DNA of 64,000 nucleotides from Nipponacmea schrenckii (Eukaryota > Mollusca > Gastropoda > Lottiidae). The stretch lies in contig CM060199.1 in the NCBI GenBank assembly GCA_030562195.1, forward strand, positions 19,798,338-19,862,337. The letters run 5' to 3'. Each line of letters opens with the position of its first letter. Positions within the stretch are counted from its first letter, which is position 1. Below, piece by piece: positions 46,985 to 58,908 of the stretch. The notes under the pieces were generated by a model that was not told the DNA's origin, did no database searches, and saw only the letters and a program-made list of their open reading frames with translations. The translations under genes were made by a program, and so were the position numbers.

Positions 46985-47200
46985 TTTTGTATACGCCGGT
47001 CGCATTTCACAGTTTTAATCAGATTGTAAAAATTTTTGATAAGATTATTTATATTGATGATATCTTGTTCAAGAATTTGACGATTTTTCTATGAACATTA
47101 TTGCCCCTGATTTTGTAAAATCGCGTCAAAATTTGTTAATGAACACAAAAGAGACTACTAGTATAAAGTTTTCATCAACTTTAACACACACTTTAATTAT
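46985..47200 (-). mobile_element. Fragment of a hairpin-ended element (minus)
   Basis: TTTTTGTATACGCCGGTCGCA recalls the subterminal TATACGCCCAC. It is followed by reversed core sequence (TTGCCCCTGATTTTGTAAAA, TCGCGTCAAAATTTGTTAAT, GAACACAAAAGAGACTAC). Confidence 0.5.
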
Positions 47201-48605
47201 GTTTATTGTTGCATGCAAAGTGAGTGTTTATGACAGAATATTTTATAAAACTTTGATGATTTGACACAGAATGATGAATGTCTTTGACATATTGAAGTGG
47301 GCGCATACTGTATACGCATTTAAGATCAATAAACGAGTAACTGCAGAGAAAAATTGCAAGGTAAACACAATTATTCCAATCATATTAAAAAATATGATCA
47401 CTTGACCACACTCCGGAAAGTTATCCGATAAAGAGTGCGAAGTAAACTGACAAAACTTCTTGGCAAAGGGTATTTCTAATAGCGTCCTCAAACAAACAAG
47501 CGTTGTCAATTGGAGTACATCTGGGATTATTTGAATCATAAACAATTCAAATTAGTAGTAATTTTAATTTTGATTAAATATAGTTTATATAAAGATATGG
47601 ATTTAGTTCGATTATTTTGATGTGATAATTACAGATGGGAGGTTAATTTCCTATCTGCTGATGGAATCCTCATGAGATCACCAACTAATTATTACCGTTC
47701 ATGAAAATCATATACTGGAGACAAAAAGTGATTGAAGCTTTAATGAGAGACTTATCTTGTTCATATCAAAGCAGACCATTATTAAAGAAAATAAAAGAAT
47801 TACCTTTAATCAAATTAAATCAATGTCGTTTCTGTGGATAATATTTTTGTTGTGTGTGTTGTTATTGTAACATTCTACTGCAGCCTCGTTCATCTAATGA
47901 TAATTTTTTCATAGTCTTCCTTCGCACGTTTTTATGACAAGGATGGATAATGTCTTAAATACTTTTGTATACATTAACATAAAATACGAAAATAAAAAAG
48001 ATTGCGTTCAGTTTGATATACGCACCAATTGTCCAAACTGTGACTAATGATTTGGGGTCTTCATCAAACTGATTTACTTTACTTGAATCGATAAAGATAA
48101 AACTTCATCACGTTGGTTTGCAATTTCATACATCTGAAGGAGCCTTTTTTGAAGGGGGGGGGGGGGGGGTTAACTTATGAAAATCTAACGAGATGTATCA
48201 TAACTGTACGGTAAATAGAAGAAGTTGAGAAATCCAAAACCATGAAAGAAACATGGAAACTAGACAGGATCACAGCCATAAAACTGGATACTATGACATG
48301 AATTTTGTCATGATGATGTTTTGTATTGTTAAATTCTCTCTGAGGAAGGGGACATTTAGTTCTCGAAACGTTAGAGTAACAGATTAGATGGTTTTTTGAC
48401 ATAACTGTATGGTGATACTTAACACCAAAAGATTAAAAGGTCATCTGTATTCGATTCATTACTCTCGATTCCGGAAGCTGTAGGAGTATAAATTTCCGGT
48501 TGTCATTGTCATGAATCTAAACTCGTTAACTAATTTAATTAGTCTGTTCGTTGACTTACTGTGTCCTTTTCACGCAATCAGATTTAACACTTATATACTA
48601 CTAAA
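47201..48605. other. Non-coding; G run at 48157-48170
   Basis: Nothing else supported. Confidence 0.4.
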
Positions 48606-48609
48606 TTCA

Positions 48610-48840
48610 TTAGAGCTTTGGCTCTTTACCTCATAACATCATTTGCTTGTAGACGTTGAAAATGTTGTGCGTGTGATATCCGATGCTCTTCAATCTTTAC
48701 TTTCCAATTTATTAAACTGTAAATAGGTACGGATATTTTAGGAAGATCAATATCAAGAGGTTTGGCCAAGAATCAGCTGGTAGAAAGGATCCCTATCACG
48801 GCGGACATGTAAATCAAAGTTGTTATACTTGTAAATTATA
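48610..48840 (+). repeat. tRNA-derived SINE, copy 5
   Basis: GAGCTTTGGCTCTTTACCTC, ATAACATCATTTGCTTG, GTAAATAGGTACGGATATTT, ATCAAGAGGTTTGGCCAAGA, TCAGCTGGTAGAAAGGATCC and CACGGCGGACATG align with copy 4. The 5' box A is missing. Confidence 0.75.
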
Positions 48841-49195
48841 GTTTATTCTTTCTTGTTTTAAAAAAATAAACTTTTCTTACATTTTATAGATAACAATTTT
48901 GTTTTTCTCATTTTAGCTTATCGATTCTTCCTTTGTTAAAGATCGGTCCGTGTTAATTAGAAATATAAATATTTTATAAAATGATAATATCAAACATAAG
49001 GTACTAATTTATGAGCGTGCCTGAACCCCTGATGGTTAGAAATGCACATAAGAAAACAATAATCTGGATTGTTGTACCTTTTTGGAGTGACACGGCGTTA
49101 GTAACAGAATCCCCAAAACTCACAAAAGTCAAATGCATCTTTATGGATAGTAACTATATAAGTTTAAAGGATATTTCTTTATTTATTTTATATTA

Positions 49196-49292
49196 TTTAT
49201 GGCAGCAGGTATAATTACTGACATATGCTCTTATTGGCCAAGTTTAAATTTATTTTATGTTCATTTTAAGACACAGTATCTCTTTAATTTTT
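49196..49292 (-). repeat. TTGGCCA-family MITE, solo right arm
   Basis: TATGGCAGCAGGTATAATTA, CTCTTATTGGCCAAGTTTAA, TATGTTCATTTTAAGACACA and TATCTCTTTAA match the right arms of other copies. The left arm is absent. Confidence 0.7.
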
Positions 49293-49429
49293 ATTATAAT
49301 GAACTATTGCTGATACTCCTATTTCAGAAGGCACGATAAGTGACGGATTTTTTAGATATGAACCATATCAAAACTTTAACGCCAGCACTTTAACAAGCAT
49401 AGTGTCCTCAACCCTAGTTTTCTTATATA

Positions 49430-49990
49430 TTTAATGATAAGCTATGTATTAGTTTCCCTCTTTAACCCTCTGTCAATATCCAGAATATCGTTGCCGTTCT
49501 TCCAAAAACTAGTAGCCTTCTTTAATAACAAATGCCAATAGCTGTATATTACTTTTAGTTGCAAGCTTTAGTCTCCAGTTCTTCTTTTGACATTTTCCTA
49601 GATATTTAATGCTAAGCTATATTTATTAAAAATTCAATCGTATTCATTAGCTGATTAGTACTGTTCAGATTATTTCCCTCTTTAACCCTGTGTCAATATC
49701 CAGGATATCGTTGCCGTTCTTCAACATACTTTTCTTTCATAAGAGGTGTCAATAGGTGTATATTACCTTTATTTGCAAGCTTCCGTGTCCAGTTCTTCTC
49801 TTGACATTTTATGTTAAGCTATATTTATAAATTTTCAACTGTATTCATTAGCTGATTAGTACTTTGTTCAGATTATTTTACTCTTTAACCCTGTGTCAAT
49901 ATCCAGGATATCGTTGCCGTTCTTCAACATACTCTTCTTTCATAACAGGTGTCAATAGCTCTATATTACATTTATTTGCAAGCTTTTGGC
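49430..49990. repeat. Tandem repeat of ~175-200 bp, three copies
   Basis: Each unit contains TAAGCTAT, CCCTCTTTAACCCT (or TACTC...), GTGTCAATATCCAGGATATC, GTTGCCGTTCTTC, ...GGTGTCAATAG and TTTGCAAGCTT. The units start near 49438, 49613 and 49813. The second and third are closer to each other than to the first. Confidence 0.85.
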
Positions 49991-51330
49991 TACCACCATA
50001 AAAAGTACAAAGATGTTATAATCTAAATGACAATTAGATATATTTAGAGACCAAAAGCCCGTAGATACTGGGAAAAGACGTACTCACATTCTTAAGCTGT
50101 AATTTTCTCCGACCTCACACTAAATCGAGTTTACCGCTTGCAACCTGCGTTACTTTGTCGTATTACGTACAACAAAACCAGCAGGACGAATGTGTGTGCT
50201 TTGTTTATTTACAGCCTAATGTTATATTTTATGGATTTTAGATGCCAGCAACCGGATCATGGCAAGAGATCGTTTGTTGCAATTTTTTTGAGCGTGTTGC
50301 ATTTGAAGATGTGGCCTTTAATAAGCAAATGTAAGCGAAGAGGTTATCACGTGCGCTAACGGTAAAGGTTCACATGATGTTGGCATCAGTATTAAATAGG
50401 TCTGTTGCTGATAAATTTAAGGAGTTTTTTGTTGGTAAGTTCCATTAAGAGCTACAGGGTCCTCGGTACCAGATGGGTTAATGGTAGAAGTTCTGTTGCA
50501 AGATTAGCTATTTTAAGAGAAGATTTGTGTTTTTTAATGAGGGCATAATAAATATTTGTTTCAGATCAAACGAATGTCACTTATCATTATATAAAGAATA
50601 AGATTATGCTCGATAAATTTCTATCATTCTTTGAACTAAATCATTTCATGTGTATATACAATTATAAACTGAACGAATTATCGTAATATTTAAATAAATT
50701 GATTTTTAGTTAATACATTCTTAAAGCCGAATTGTAGTGCAATATTTTCAAAAATTCATTTGTTATTTGTATAATATTTTGTTGATGATAAACAAGATGA
50801 AATAAAGATGCTTATCTCTTTGTTGTTATTACTTTTAAGTTGAAAACCAATAGTCAAAATAATGATATTCATTTCATTACATTATGTCCTATTTGATTGA
50901 CTGTCATATCATAAACAAACGTTATGATAGTTTTATAGAGATATTTAATCTCATATTAATTTTCGTTGCTTGTTCATGTAGATAGGTCATCAGATTTTTC
51001 ATGTTGAAATAAAATAACATAGCCTACGGTACTGGTGTTATATTTCATGTTAAAATTGCTGAGTATTGTATATTTATTTCACAGATTGCAAATATAGTAT
51101 CCTATTGATCAATCAATGTTTGCTGCAGAGTAAATGAATTCGTGTCAAGGACAAATTTTTCAAATTTTTCCACTTATTTCGTTATATTGCGTAATAATAT
51201 AAGAAAATGTCACCGAAACATTAACTGAAAAATAATGATTAGCTTCGCAATACGCACTCAATTATAATGGCAGCCAAATGTTTTGAAAGGTTGAATGAAC
51301 TATCAAAGGAAATAACTACGAGCGGACGCC
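49991..51330. other. Nothing supported
   Basis: AT-rich, with no recognised gene. Confidence 0.4.
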
Positions 51331-51334
51331 CGAA

Positions 51335-53796
51335 AGGCTATACGCCCACCAGCAGCAAATTTTTATTGGTAAGCAAAACACCAACAGCAAAAAAGTCAGA
51401 AAGCTAGGAACCAATGCTCGAAATTTCATGAAATTTGAACCCATCCAAGATCTCGTCAATATGAACAAGCATACCAAGTTTCATTGAAATCCGATGAAAA
51501 CTGTCGTCTCTATAGTGGCCACAAGCAATTGTGGACGGACGGACGGACGGGCGTCCGGACAGACAGGGTCAACCGCAATATACATCCACATTATATGTGG
51601 GTATATAAAATTGTTTGGATAAACATTGTAGCCTGTATCACACCCACAAGCTGAATTTGACGAATTCTCACTAAGAAAGGGGGCATAGCTCACCAACCGT
51701 AAATGTCAGAAAGCTGATTTTCGAAAGGAACCGAGATTTTATGATGACAAAGACACCTACCAAGTTTCGAAAAGATCAGACAAAAATTGTGGCCTGTATC
51801 ACGCCCACAAGCTGAATTTGACGAATTTTCGCTAAAAAAGAGGGCATAAGTCACCAACCGTAAAAGTCAGAAAGCTTGTTTTCGAAAGGAACCGAGATTT
51901 TATGATGACAGAGACACATACCAAGTTTCATTGTAATCCGATGAAAACTGTGGTCTCTATTGTGGCCACAAGCAATTGTGGACGGACGGACGGACGGACA
52001 GGGTCAACCGCAATATACATCCACATTATACAGTAGAACCTGCATTCAGAGACCACTCAAGGGAATATTCAAAAACGGTCGCTGAGTGAAGGTGGCCTCT
52101 TAAGAGAGGAACTGCAAAACCATTTCGTTTTGACGTTTTGGAAATCATACGATCTTACTTTTACTCATACATGTATAGTTTCAACTGCTTGTGCATGCTA
52201 TCTCCTATCTACCGACGGGATACTCTATTTTGTCGTATTTTCTTTTCTTTTTGATACCAAAGTTCTCACAGTTATTAGGTATACCCTACTTTCGCTTTCT
52301 GATCAAATTTACGGTAGTCTAAATTTTACCAAAAACGAAATATTGAAGCCTTTACAGTACTTTATAATAATTGTCAATATGATGATATCTTTCAATATTA
52401 ATCAGCAACAAGCTATAAAATTAATCTGTAGAAGATTATCTTATTACCGATTAGCGATAATCTCATTGAATATCACCGACACGTGAACTTGATTATTGTT
52501 ACGGGAGATAATCAAAAGTGTCATGGTCGCTTAATTGAGTTATTTTAATCAATTGGGAGTATAAATACATGGCCGCTGGTCGCGTAATGAAGGTGGCCGC
52601 TTATTAATCGATAATTACATTGAAAACTCGTAGGGGGGAATTTATTGTGGTCGTTTATTGAAGGTGGGCTCTTAATAAAGGTGGTCGTATGAGCAGGATA
52701 TACTGTATGTGGGCGTATAAAAATTGTGGCCTGTATCGCGCCCACCCTACAAGCTGAATTTGACAAATTCTCACTAAGAAAGGGGGCATAACTCACCAAC
52801 CGTAAAAGTCAGAAAGCTGATTTTCGAAAGGTACCAAGATTTTATGATGATAGAGACACATACCAAGTTTCGAAAAGATTGGACTAAAATTGTGGCCTGT
52901 ATAGCGCCCACAAGCTGAATTTGACGAATTCTCACTAAGAAAGGGGGCATAACTCACCAACCGTAAAAGTCAGAATTATATGTGGGCATATAAAAATGTT
53001 TGGATAAACATTGTAGCCTGTATCACACCCACAAGCTGAATTTGACGAATTCTCACTAAGAAAGGGGGCATAACTCACCAACCGTTAAAGGCAGAAAGCT
53101 GATTTTCGAAAGGAACCGAGATTCGGACAGACAGGGTCAACCGCAATATACGTCCACAATATATGTGGGCATATAAAAATGTTTGGATAAACATTGTAGC
53201 CTTTATCACACCTACAAGCTGAATTTGACAAATTCTCACTAAGAAAGGGGGCATAACTCACCAACCGTAAAAGTCAGAAAGCTGATTTTCGAAAGGAACC
53301 AAGATTTTATGATGATAGAGACACATACCAAGTTTCGAAAAGATTGAACAAAAATTGTGGCCTGTATCGCGCCCACCCTACAAGCTGATTTGACGAATTC
53401 TCACTAAGAAAGGGGGCATAACTCACCAACCGTAAAAGTCAGAAAGCTGATTTTCGAAAGGAACCAAGATTTTATAATGATAGAGACACATACCAAGTTT
53501 CGAAAAGATTGGACAAAAATTGTGGCCTGTATCGCGCCCACAAGCTGAATTTGACGAATTCTCACTAAGAAAGGGGGCATAACTCACCAACCGTAAAAGT
53601 CAGAAAGCTGGTTTTCGAAAGGAACCGAGATTGTATGATGACAGAGACATATACCAAGTTTCATTGTAATCCGATGAAAACTGTGGTCTCTATTGTGGCC
53701 ACAATCAATTGTGGACGGACGGACGGACGTCCGGACGGACGGACGGACCGGGTCAACCGCAATATACGTCCACATTATATGTGGGCGTATAAAAAT
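51335..53796 (+). mobile_element. Head-to-tail array of hairpin-ended element units, copy C
   Basis: 5' end CTATACGCCCACCAGCAGC; 3' end GTCCACATTATATGTGG + GCGTATAAAA at 53767-53795. The same 3' hairpin, or its remnant, also occurs internally at about 51579-51610, 52019-52722 (split by an insertion), 52976-52997 and 53148-53177. Most are preceded by GACAGGGTCAACCGCAATATA, and three of them lead into TTTGGATAAACATTGTAGCC. Core units of about 180 bp (GCCCACAAGCTGAATTTGAC, AAGAAAGGGGGCATAACTCA, CCAACCGTAAAAGTCAGAAA, GCTGATTTTCGAAAGGAACC) recur at least seven times. The structure is a concatemer of partial elements. Non-coding. Confidence 0.78.
52031..52705. mobile_element. TA-flanked MITE (Tc1/mariner-pogo-like) inserted in a hairpin end
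   Basis: The left end CAGTAGAACCTGCATTCAGA is inverted on the right (read in reverse CAGTATATCCTGCTCATACG). GGTCGCTGAGTGAAGGTGGC on the left pairs in style with AAAGGTGGTCGTATGAGCAGG on the right. TA precedes (52029-52030) and follows (52706-52707). Removing the insert and one TA restores CCACATTATATGTGGGCG, exactly the intact hairpin seen elsewhere in the array. A 118-codon frame (52130-52486) has no transposase motif. Family assignment from TA target duplication and CAGT termini only. Confidence 0.85.
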
Positions 53797-55225
53797 ACTA
53801 AGAAGATTTTCGTAGAAAGCACTCATTGACGTTTCCACACATAATTAAAATCACCCTTCACGTGGTGCTCGAACAATGTTTATTCCTAAATCTACGTGGA
53901 AACCACCTAAAATCGCCATCCATCCTGAAATATTGAACGTATTCGCAAGTATGAATAGCTAATTATCAAATCTGCCCATTACACACGCGAAGCCCTATCT
54001 ATCGCGAGTAGAACGCGAAGCTTTAAATTTGCTTATGAAAGAAGATAGCATTGTTATTAAAACGAGTGACAAGGTTTATGTTAAGTCCTACTGAATAGGA
54101 TTCTTGCCAATTTAGTCAAAATGAGTAATTTTGAACAGTAAAAACATGACTATCTGTCTGCTAAACCCGAATGCCTTGAGAGACACTTATACTATTGGCC
54201 TAAAAACCGATAGAATCGCCATAGCCCGCCCGATTATAGGACACAACCGACTTTCGAATGCTATTTTACTTTTTATTGATGTAATGTCTATGTTCACTAA
54301 GAAACCCAGATCCAAACAGACCTGACGATGCAATTCTACAGCTTTTAGAAATTTCTCTCAGCCGCAACTATTTCACATTTAATGTTAAACATATCTGTGG
54401 GTTCTCGTTAATACTATCAAAAGAAGTTCACTATTCTTTAATTCTTTAATACTTCAATTTCGTGATGATAATATGATAAACTGTAAAAGGACAAAAAAGG
54501 CAACAAATTCAAAAGGTGAAAATAATGTCATGGCTCATGCATAGATACGCCTAAACTAACAGTCAATTCGTAAAAAGGCGAAAATTTGGTGCTTATTAAT
54601 AAATACAAAATATACATATAATTAGGATGTGATTTCTAGAGTTTACATAAAGTCTTACCGAATTGTTTTTAACCACACTTTTCTTTAGAAAACAGATGCA
54701 AAAAAAAATCAAAACAAGGAACCGTCAGATGACGTCATTGGCGTCGTTGGTTACGTCGTCCATGACGTCGTCAGCCTTTAAGGGGAAATGACTCGTGACG
54801 TTGAATTCAGGTCATCCAGACGCTAAGCATGCTTACATTCCGGCTCCCTAATTGTTATCATGTATAAGGAACAATTACACAATTTAAATATTAATATCAA
54901 TAGAAATAAAACAATCGAAATTTGAAAATCGGTATGCACTGAGTAACGTAACATATTTACAGATAAAATCATTAAAGTGTAGCAACGACCTGGTTAATCG
55001 AGGCTAGTAGTGTAAAGCAGTCACCGGAAATACACAAAGATGGCGTATTGCCGGAAATATGAAGTTCGTTAAAGAAGACAAACATAAAGACGAGAAATGA
55101 AAAAATATAGCTTCTCATACTATCATACCCAACCGAAATTGGCCAGATGTGTCCCAGTTCAAGAATAGGCAGTTTTCTATTGATTGCAAAGATGAATCGG
55201 GCGGGCGACGTATTTTTATTGTTAT
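53797..55225. other. Non-coding; ACGTC-rich cluster at 54728-54800
   Basis: 54728-54800 contains GATGACGTCATTGGCGTCG, TTACGTCGTCCATGACGTCG and CTCGTGACG: two TGACGTCA-type CRE cores and several half sites in about 75 bp. No gene is supported nearby. Confidence 0.4.
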
Positions 55226-55294
55226 TTTTTTTAACAAATAAAATTTTTTGAAGCTGGAGGTTTTTGCCGGTGCGGCGGTGCCTGAGAACCAAGA

Positions 55295-55775
55295 CACTTT
55301 TTTTGTGGCCTTATATAGAAACCTAGCGATTCCAAGGTTAGAATCATATGCTTGATCTTCTGATTGAGATCCTTAGCTGAATCAGATTGCACATAGATAT
55401 CGTCCGTATAAATGACGCACAATATGCCACTTCACGGAAGTGAGACATGACTGGTTTCATGATTTTTGTAAATACTCTCGGACTACATGAAAGGCCGCAA
55501 GGCATGCCAGTGTATTGTTATAAGTTACTTCTTACTTTTTTCCTGCTGGTTTCAGTATTATTTATGGCGTGAAAAGCATTCTCTAAATCAATAGATGCCA
55601 TAGTAACATCTGGTTTTTTCATGTCAAAAACCACTTGAAGACCTTCCATTTTAAAATGTCTATATGTTACTGTCTTGTTCATCTCTTTAAGGTTAAGAAT
55701 ATGCCTATATTTACCACTTCTCTTTTGTCTAATGAAAATATTGGAAATGAACTCATTTGGTTCAGGTGTTGTGTA
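55295..55775 (-). pseudogene. DIRS-type reverse transcriptase remnant
   Basis: Readable blocks in order: EFISNIFIRQKRSGKYRHIL, NLKEMNKTVTYRHFKMEGLQ, VTMASIDLENAFHAI (first catalytic Asp in SIDLENAF), YTGMPCGLSCSPRVFTKIMK (DIRS FxxLPxGLSxxPxxFTK) and IYTDDIYVQSDSAKD with LESLGFYIRPQKKC. YTDD replaces the usual YIDD. Stops and shifts between the blocks show it is dead. Confidence 0.78.
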
Positions 55776-56099
55776 TTCAATAGCATGTCAATCAAGCAAA
55801 TCGTTAAGCTCGATATTGATTATTTTGATCTCGGCTTCAATAAAGCAATTGGTTAGGTTTTCTTTCTCTGTACTAGCATAGAGTCAAATTCAGCCCCTCT
55901 AAGGTTTTCAATACATTATTATACAATTTATCATTTGTGATTTTCTTCCATTCGTGGGTAAAATATTTCAATACACCTGCATGCTTAGGAAACTTACTTA
56001 CTTACCTCGAATTCATATGGAATCATCTATTTCTGCCCCCCCCCTCCCTCCTCTTTTTTCGGGGGGCTTGGAGTAGTTGCTGCGGCCCTTTTACAAAAA

Positions 56100-56532
56100 A
56101 GATCTATCTCTGTTCTGTCTGAAACCTGTGTGTCCATAGCCATAAACAGAATTTCTCTGTGTTGGTTGTGATCTGTGGTTTGGATTGTAACGATTGGTCT
56201 GATGTTCAGAAAATGCTTTCTTGGGGACTAGTTTTACAGAGAGTTTGCTAGCCACTGACATGTCTTTCATGGCCGTCTCCAAACAAATCATCAAATGAGA
56301 CAGCTGCACCTGGTGCACAGAGAGGCCTGAACTCTTCCGTGAGATGAGGTTGCATCATGGCTTTTCTTCTTGTGACTATCTCACGAAATGCATGGGCGCA
56401 TAAAGCTATTGAATCTCCAAGTTTCTCTGTGAGCAACTTCGACAATTCTCTAGGAATGGTTTTCCTTGATTGAAGAAGTAAGTTCAAGCATTCAGGATTA
56501 TATAATATGAATATATGAATATAAGACTTCAA
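56100..56532 (-). pseudogene. DIRS-type ORF1 (gag-like) remnant
   Basis: Minus-strand frame with LGDSIALCAHAFREIVTRRK, AMMQPHLTEEFRPLCAPGA and VSFDDLFGD. DIRS ORF1 proteins have the same sequence of features: helical ALALLGHA-like segment, RRxLIKPxL, YxxLCS, LFGDD. It then shifts frame into a basic tail (KLSVKLVPKKAFSEHQTNRY...QPTQRN). Truncated at the N-terminus. Confidence 0.62.
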
Positions 56533-56535
56533 CCT

Positions 56536-57716
56536 GTTCCGTGAATAAATCTCGATTTTCTGGTATGCACTTTACATAATTTGTTTCACTATAATGCTGA
56601 AGGAAATCATTTATATCCTAAGGGCGTGCCCTTTTTTCAAATTCTCGAAAACTGGTCTTCTTTCATGCATTTTTCACAGCAACTAGTCCTTGCCCCTTAA
56701 ACCAATAAAGAAAAAAAAACAAACAACAATAATGTGAAAATGAGATTATAGTGACAATAACCTTCCTCTTCAAAAACAAAACATACATATTTCTGAGTGT
56801 TACAGAATATTGATGATTCTCCTGGATTGTAAGGACAACAATCTAGAATAAGCCTTCTTTTTACGAGTATTTTCATTTCAATTTCCATATATACAATCAA
56901 TCTGATGTACAGCTGTCCAGTAGGTCAAGATTTACCAAAAACAAATTTAAAAGGCTCAATTTGAGAGACATTAAGAATAACATACTTACTTCAGTAAGAA
57001 AGATTTCCCATTTCCGCACTGTCCTGTGATGATCAAACTATGTCCTGCCAATGAAGAAATAATCATTTTTCTGTTCCTCATTCATTTCGCTTACAAGTGA
57101 AATTTGGCTGGTACCGGTATGAACATAAAAGAAAGGGTCGTGATTCCTCCAGTTGAAAAATGTCTCGTGAAATTGTTGTTTAAAAAGTTAATTGTTAAAT
57201 TTAAATATTTATGTGAATTGTTATGCAGGGAATGAAAAATATCTTTAGTGCAATAATCAGCCAGGAATATCATTTTGTGATGTAATTGACAAACAGGGTC
57301 GTAAATTACTATAAACGGTTGTTGTCTGAATCACATCATTATTTCACTGTTTAAAGACATATAGAAATATAAGAACCACAATATATATGGATATACTATT
57401 TCTAGCATTTATTAACTCAACGTTTCACATGCCCATAATTACTTCCCTTACCAATACCACATTGAACTCTCTAATTTAATGCGGAGCTAAATGCGACGTC
57501 ACAGACGCTGAGGCTGTTAAGCTAATTTCTATTGAAAATATCTGTGAAAAAAGGCGATTGCGCTCTTCAATTAAGGACCTAAAATTTGGTTGGAAAGGTG
57601 AACCATTTAATGATGTGCGTGTGAAGTTTCCAGGGAAAAAAATAATTGGAAGTGTCATTTTTAGGATGTTTTTGTGAGGCGGGGTGCCGTGTTTTGATTT
57701 GGATGTTTCATTCCTT
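56536..57716. other. Nothing supported
   Basis: No exon or repeat recognised. Confidence 0.4.
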
Positions 57717-57897
57717 GGGCCGTATTCAGCGGTCGTACTTAACCTTTACTTTGACTAAAGTAAGACTAAGTATCACTTTATGAATGCACCGCTCGATCTT
57801 TCCGAAAGTCATGACTTTCAAATGTATAAAATGAAAGCCATGGCAAAGTTTCCTCAGGAGGTGACTTAAGCTAAACTTTACTGGTTGTATACAAGAA

Positions 57898-58891
57898 ATG
57901 GAGAATTATTTAGATCAATTGCACCGTTTAATAGACCTTCAGTAACATGCAGTTAATCACAGAATTGTGAGAGATCGCTTTAGAGAAGATTTAGATGATA
58001 CCAAATTTTTGGAAAGGTATAGATTTTCAAAGGCTGGTGTAATGGAAACAATGGATATAATACAGTTGAATATTCAACAACGCTGCGATCAAACTATTCA
58101 CATTCCACCCGTGTTACGACTTTTGATAACTTTACGCTGGTATGCTTCTGGGTCATTTCATTGAGATATAATGGGCATCCACCAATCAACTGTCAGTAGG
58201 ACTGTGAAGAATATATCAATTGCAAAAGCTAGCCACAGGTCTGATTTTATAAAATTTCCTACTGAGAATAAAAATAAAATAAAATAACCGAAATTAAACG
58301 TGGATTCTACGATTTGGGCAATTTTCTGAGAGTAATAGGAACCATCTACATCCCAATCCAATGTCCAAAAGGGGAACAGGGTGAACTTTTCAGAAACCAA
58401 AAAGGTTGGCATTCCATTTATGTTTAAGTAATTGGAGACCACTATTTTATAATTCGGGATATCGTAACAAGATGGCCAGGGGCAACACATGACATCCGAA
58501 TATTCAACAACAGTGCCAGAACGTCAGACTGGTGGCTATATACATGGGGACGCTGGATACACATGCCGGGCATATCTTTTAACACCATTTTTTGAATCCT
58601 AATAGTAATTCTGAACGGAAATATAACATTTCTCATGCGACAACAAGCAAAACAATTGGTGTATTAAAGAGAAGATTTCCATTTCTTTCCATGTCAATCC
58701 GAACTAATCTGGACACAACAATGGCCGTGACTGTTTACAATTTAGCGAGGCGAATGAAGATGGCCGAGATAACTGATGAATTACATCATCATGATCAACC
58801 AGATTCTACTCAATGCCCAGGTACCCCCAAATACGGAAATCGACTAAGAAGAATATTAATTACTTCAAATAAAAATTTATTTATCACGTAA
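57898..58891 (+). pseudogene. HARBI1-like transposase pseudogene
   Basis: From ATG 57898 (MENYLDQLHRLIDLQ) the frame meets a stop at codon 16. It then continues RDRFREDLDDTKFLERYRFS and PPVLRLLITLRWYASGSFH, meets TGA at 58162, and goes on in frame with MGIHQSTVSRTVKNI, the helix-turn-helix seen in HARBI1. Further blocks: FYDLGNFLRVIGTIYIPIQC (the first catalytic Asp, normally in GxIDGTH, is deleted), VTRWPGATHDIRIFNNSA, GDAGYTCRAYLLTPFF and RKYNISHATTSKTIGVLKRR. The known role of the family is DDE-type excision and insertion. At least four lesions make it inactive. Confidence 0.88.
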
Positions 58892-58908
58892 TGTTATTAC
58901 ATATACTC

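Larger units (their letters stand above)
55230..56535 (-). mobile_element. DIRS-like retrotransposon remnant
   Basis: Reading leftward there are a gag-like ORF1 remnant, then an RT whose motifs fit DIRS elements better than LTR or LINE types. The tyrosine recombinase and the split/inverted ends of a full DIRS element are not seen, so this is an internal fragment. Confidence 0.7.

Noticed and set aside
52130..52486. 118-codon frame inside the TA-flanked MITE as a transposase
   Set aside because: No DDE/D, helix-turn-helix or other transposase motif, and the element is too short. Treated as chance.
53584..53838. Frames reading PSVRTSVRPS or GRTDGRPDGR
   Set aside because: Translations of the GGACGGAC minisatellite at the 3' end of the hairpin family.
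56036..56060. C/G runs (also 19143, 23684, 48157, 63046) as G-quadruplex control elements
   Set aside because: Single homopolymer runs of about 10-14 bases, not four spaced G tracts, and with no gene start adjacent.
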